Assembly (NCBI GenBank): GCA_013141115.1
Contig: JABFRP010000003.1
Span: 744,001 to 808,000, forward strand
Source: Ferruginibacter sp.
GTDB taxonomy: Bacteria > Bacteroidota > Bacteroidia > Chitinophagales > Chitinophagaceae
Length of the DNA stretch: 64,000 bases
Direction of reading: 5' to 3'
The first letter of the stretch is position 1. Each line of letters begins with the position of its first letter. A program made the translations under genes and the position numbers. The notes beneath the pieces are model-generated. The model was given only the letters and a program-made list of their open reading frames with translations. It was not told the origin of the DNA and searched no databases. Shown piece after piece: positions 63,024-64,000 of the stretch.

Positions 63024-64000
63024 TTAATCAAATTTTCCTTGTGAGGCATTGTATAAATTTTTGTACTGCATTAAAAGCTTTTTTTCTTCTTTTTTATCAA
63101 TAGCAACATCTCTTCCTTTTCTTTCACTAACAGCCCAGGCCACATATTTATAATCTAAGTCTGATGCCTCAGCAATTTTCTGCCAGTCTCTGGCGGTAAG
63201 GGTTTCAAAATAAGTACCGCTTTTTTTTAACCATGCTGGGCCGTCTCCAAAAAACATTATAGCAAGCCATTTAAACTCTGTATCTATTGGCTTTATTTCC
63301 ATACCAAAAGCATCTACACGTTGTTTATCAACTTTACTAAATAGTGTCATTTTGTAAAGTTTGGTTATTAATGCAATAACACTATCACTTTTTTCTCCCC
63401 GGTATTTTACATCAATTTCAAGTTCATTTGCATACATCCTAAACGGGTTAACTCCTATTTGTGTTTTGCCTGCAACGTTTTCAAGAGACTCAGTTGGGAA
63501 TTTTTCTGTTAATTCTAAAAAACGGTGCAATATCTTTCTTGCTTTTGTTGTCATTTTACTATTTCCATTATCATAAGAGGGGGTTAAAAAAAATTGACAA
63601 TCTGGTTGCCTTGGTATAATTTTTTTGTTATTTAGTACAATCGGAGGAAAATTATAATAGCCAAACAAGTAACGCATAAAATATAGCTCTTTCAAATCAA
63701 TGGCATCAGTTTTTTCAGGAAATCGTTTTTTAAGGTATTGTAATTGTTTAATGCAAGTGGTAGCTAATATTTGTGCATTACTAAGCCAGGTAATGCAAGA
63801 GTCGTAGGTAGCAGTAGTATATTTTTTAAAATAAATATCTAACTGGCTCAAGGGGTATTTAAGTACATCCTGTACATAATTTTGCGGTGGAACATATCCT
63901 GTGCTTAAGCTATAGGAAAGTGCGTATTGTGAGCAATGCTGCATATCTATTATTTCTAAATAGGGGTTGCTGTTTTTTATGCTTATTAATGCATCTTGTG
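63024..64000 (-). CDS. Hypothetical protein, partial at its 5' end
   Basis: The frame is open from the stop at 63024 to the window edge, so the start lies beyond 64000; an internal ATG at 63944 is in frame after at least 18 further codons. I do not recognise the family. The visible 324 residues are mostly helical, with several Lys/Glu-rich stretches (RKILHRFLELTEKF, DKKEEKKLLMQYKNLYN at the end) and Trp in FKWLAIMFFGDGPAWLKK. There is no signal peptide in the visible part and no known motif. No membrane segment is evident. It faces the T9SS operon convergently across about 360 nt. Confidence 0.7.
   Translation of the reverse strand, partial: QDALISIKNSNPYLEIIDMQHCSQYALSYSLSTGYVPPQNYVQDVLKYPLSQLDIYFKKYTTATYDSCITWLSNAQILATTCIKQLQYLKKRFPEKTDAIDLKELYFMRYLFGYYNFPPIVLNNKKIIPRQPDCQFFLTPSYDNGNSKMTTKARKILHRFLELTEKFPTESLENVAGKTQIGVNPFRMYANELEIDVKYRGEKSDSVIALITKLYKMTLFSKVDKQRVDAFGMEIKPIDTEFKWLAIMFFGDGPAWLKKSGTYFETLTARDWQKIAEASDLDYKYVAWAVSERKGRDVAIDKKEEKKLLMQYKNLYNASQGKFD

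Noticed and set aside
1..64000. Mobile elements, prophage or defence island
   Set aside because: No transposase, integrase, recombinase, restriction or toxin-antitoxin gene was recognised on either strand.

Overview
The window looks like chromosome from a Bacteroidota member, most likely Chitinophagaceae or a close relative. The evidence is the AT-rich sequence, SusC/Oar-type and other outer-membrane beta-barrels with an N-terminal carboxypeptidase-regulatory-like domain, a type IX secretion (T9SS) C-terminal sorting domain protein followed by a PorP/SprF-family gene, many Bacteroidota lipoproteins, and repeated promoter elements of the Bacteroidota type (TAnnTTTG, several with TTTG 19-21 nt upstream). 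I see no phage, plasmid, integrase, transposase or CRISPR array. This is a housekeeping and envelope region.

Layout. 1-3.3 kb: a TonB-dependent outer-membrane protein interrupted by an in-frame stop. 3.5-9.6 kb: ribBA converging on a giant TamB-like protein. 9.7-13.2 kb: a porin, a DinB-like protein, a membrane protein and gamma-glutamyltransferase, all on the minus strand. 13.2-21.2 kb: a plus-strand cluster of M14 peptidase, PIG-L deacetylase, an unlisted 39-residue membrane protein, a sodium:solute symporter and a serine hydrolase; the last two carry frameshifts. 21.2-26.0 kb: DUF2911 protein, sigma factor with anti-sigma/TonB-like partner, SAM hydroxide adenosyltransferase and an SDR enzyme. 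26.2 kb: a lone tRNA-Lys with its own promoter and terminator. 26.3-33.2 kb: LuxE-like protein, lipoprotein, UbiA-like protein, M42 peptidase, Hsp20, bacilliredoxin and lgt. 33.5-41.6 kb: outer-membrane barrel, YajQ, L31 type B, GlmU-like protein, tpiA (frameshifted), KirBac channel and two membrane proteins. 41.6-49.5 kb: flippase, acetyltransferase, hydrolase, lipoprotein, arginase family, rhodanese-thioredoxin lipoprotein, SH3/BON pair and SDR. 49.6-55.8 kb: a parE-methyltransferase-DUF1835-parC operon. 56-62.7 kb: a 1,858-residue secreted T9SS protein with eight exact 270-bp repeats, then PorP/SprF. 63-64 kb: an unrecognised gene running off the end.

How the genes work together. Clear functional groups are topoisomerase IV (parE/parC), the T9SS cargo with its PorP/SprF partner, sigma/anti-sigma, and the secreted hydrolase-symporter cluster, which plausibly digests a glycoconjugate or peptide and imports a product. 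Four genes (TonB receptor, symporter, serine hydrolase, tpiA) carry single lesions. Because tpiA is normally indispensable, residual sequencing errors are a serious alternative to real gene decay. I found no convincing wholly new system. The best leads are the small membrane protein translationally coupled to the symporter, the repeat architecture of the T9SS protein, the operator-like palindrome inside the tamB-like promoter, and three convergent gene pairs sharing their stop codons.
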